A stretch of DNA of 64,000 nucleotides from a bacterium (GTDB lineage Bacteria; Eisenbacteria; RBG-16-71-46; CAIMUX01). The notes beneath the pieces are model-generated. The model was not told where the DNA came from and searched no databases. It saw only the letters and a program-made list of their open reading frames with translations. Positions 63,874-64,000 of the stretch are shown here, piece by piece (the stretch's first letter is position 1; each line of letters opens with the position of its first letter). The position numbers and the translations under genes were made by a program. The stretch spans positions 232,977 through 296,976 of the forward strand of contig JAUIHP010000005.1 in NCBI GenBank assembly GCA_030431975.1. Direction: 5' to 3'.

Positions 63874-64000
63874 ATGACCGACCGAACTCCGTCACCCGGG
63901 GCGATCTACTCGACCTACAGTCCCCCCTTCTGCCCGAACCGTGACTGTTCCTTCCACTTAGGGAACAGACGGCAGTGGCACTACGTTCGCGACGGCTTCT
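63874..64000 (+). CDS. N-terminal part of a zinc-ribbon protein, possibly a transposase (cut by window end)
   Basis: From the ATG at 63874 the frame is open to the window end (42 codons): SPGAIYSTYSPPFCPNRDCSFH then RRQWHYVRDGF. The C-P-N-x-x-C-x-F-H pattern followed by a basic aromatic W-x-Y/F-x-x-x-G-F/Y motif resembles the N-terminal zinc ribbon of insertion-sequence proteins I recall from environmental genomes. The ribosome-binding site is weak and no terminal inverted repeat could be tested without the rest. Low certainty on both coding and class. Confidence 0.45.
   Translation, partial: MTDRTPSPGAIYSTYSPPFCPNRDCSFHLGNRRQWHYVRDGF

Overview
The window is high-GC bacterial chromosome with almost complete coding capacity: about 48 protein genes and no rRNA, tRNA, CRISPR array or complete mobile element that I could find. 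Six large secreted proteins end in a FlgD-Ig/type-A-like sorting module (a PNP motif, a D-x-x-GR-x-V strand, a G-x-Y strand and a basic last residue). With the overall gene set this suggests an uncultured FCB-related lineage (Eisenbacteria/Krumholzibacteriota-like). That placement is an inference from gene style; no marker tree was possible.

Layout. 1-8.4 kb: the 3' part of a small membrane protein gene, a wHTH-GNAT acetyltransferase, two large secreted proteins (one a subtilase with FG-GAP repeats) and a putative lipoprotein. 8.6-12.6 kb (minus): the translation/targeting operon ffh-rpsP-khpA-rimM-trmD-rplS. 13-15 kb: a peptidoglycan-binding-domain protein and a stand-alone 2-oxoacid dehydrogenase acyltransferase domain. 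14.9-22.6 kb (minus): one tightly packed run, ruvB-queA-tgt-yajC-fmt-rsmB-PASTA protein-rpe, that joins two clusters usually seen apart. 22.9-28 kb (plus): the prkA-yeaH(DUF444)-spoVR stress module, interrupted by a 165-bp tandem duplication full of small palindromes. 28.4-34.4 kb: two secreted proteins, one an FTP-type metallopeptidase. 34.5-40.4 kb: an RlmI-like rRNA methyltransferase, a long L-serine dehydratase, an SGNH hydrolase and a B12-type radical SAM enzyme. 40.5-44.7 kb (minus): subtilase, DUF362 protein and sulfatase-fold enzyme, overlapping head to tail. 44.8-48.8 kb (minus): ECF sigma factor, soluble zinc anti-sigma-like protein and TPR-CHAT protease-like protein. 49-51.7 kb: FAD oxidoreductase and GT87-like membrane glycosyltransferase. 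51.9-57.1 kb: beta-helix secreted protein, unknown secreted protein with a di-heme peroxidase, and a small RRM protein. 57.5-63.8 kb: a heterodimeric ABC exporter and a membrane protein fused to a spermidine-synthase-like domain. The last 127 bases begin a zinc-ribbon protein that may be a transposase.

The most promising unit is the sigma/anti-sigma/TPR-CHAT operon, whose architecture suggests proteolytic control of a soluble anti-sigma factor. Two other signals stand out. A roughly 24-bp intergenic motif with core ACCGTAACCG occurs three times, once as a perfect hairpin carrying the stop codons of both convergent genes. The window is also rich in short tandem repeats next to gene starts and ends. 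Start codons were chosen from Shine-Dalgarno spacing and family N-termini; GTG and TTG starts are common.
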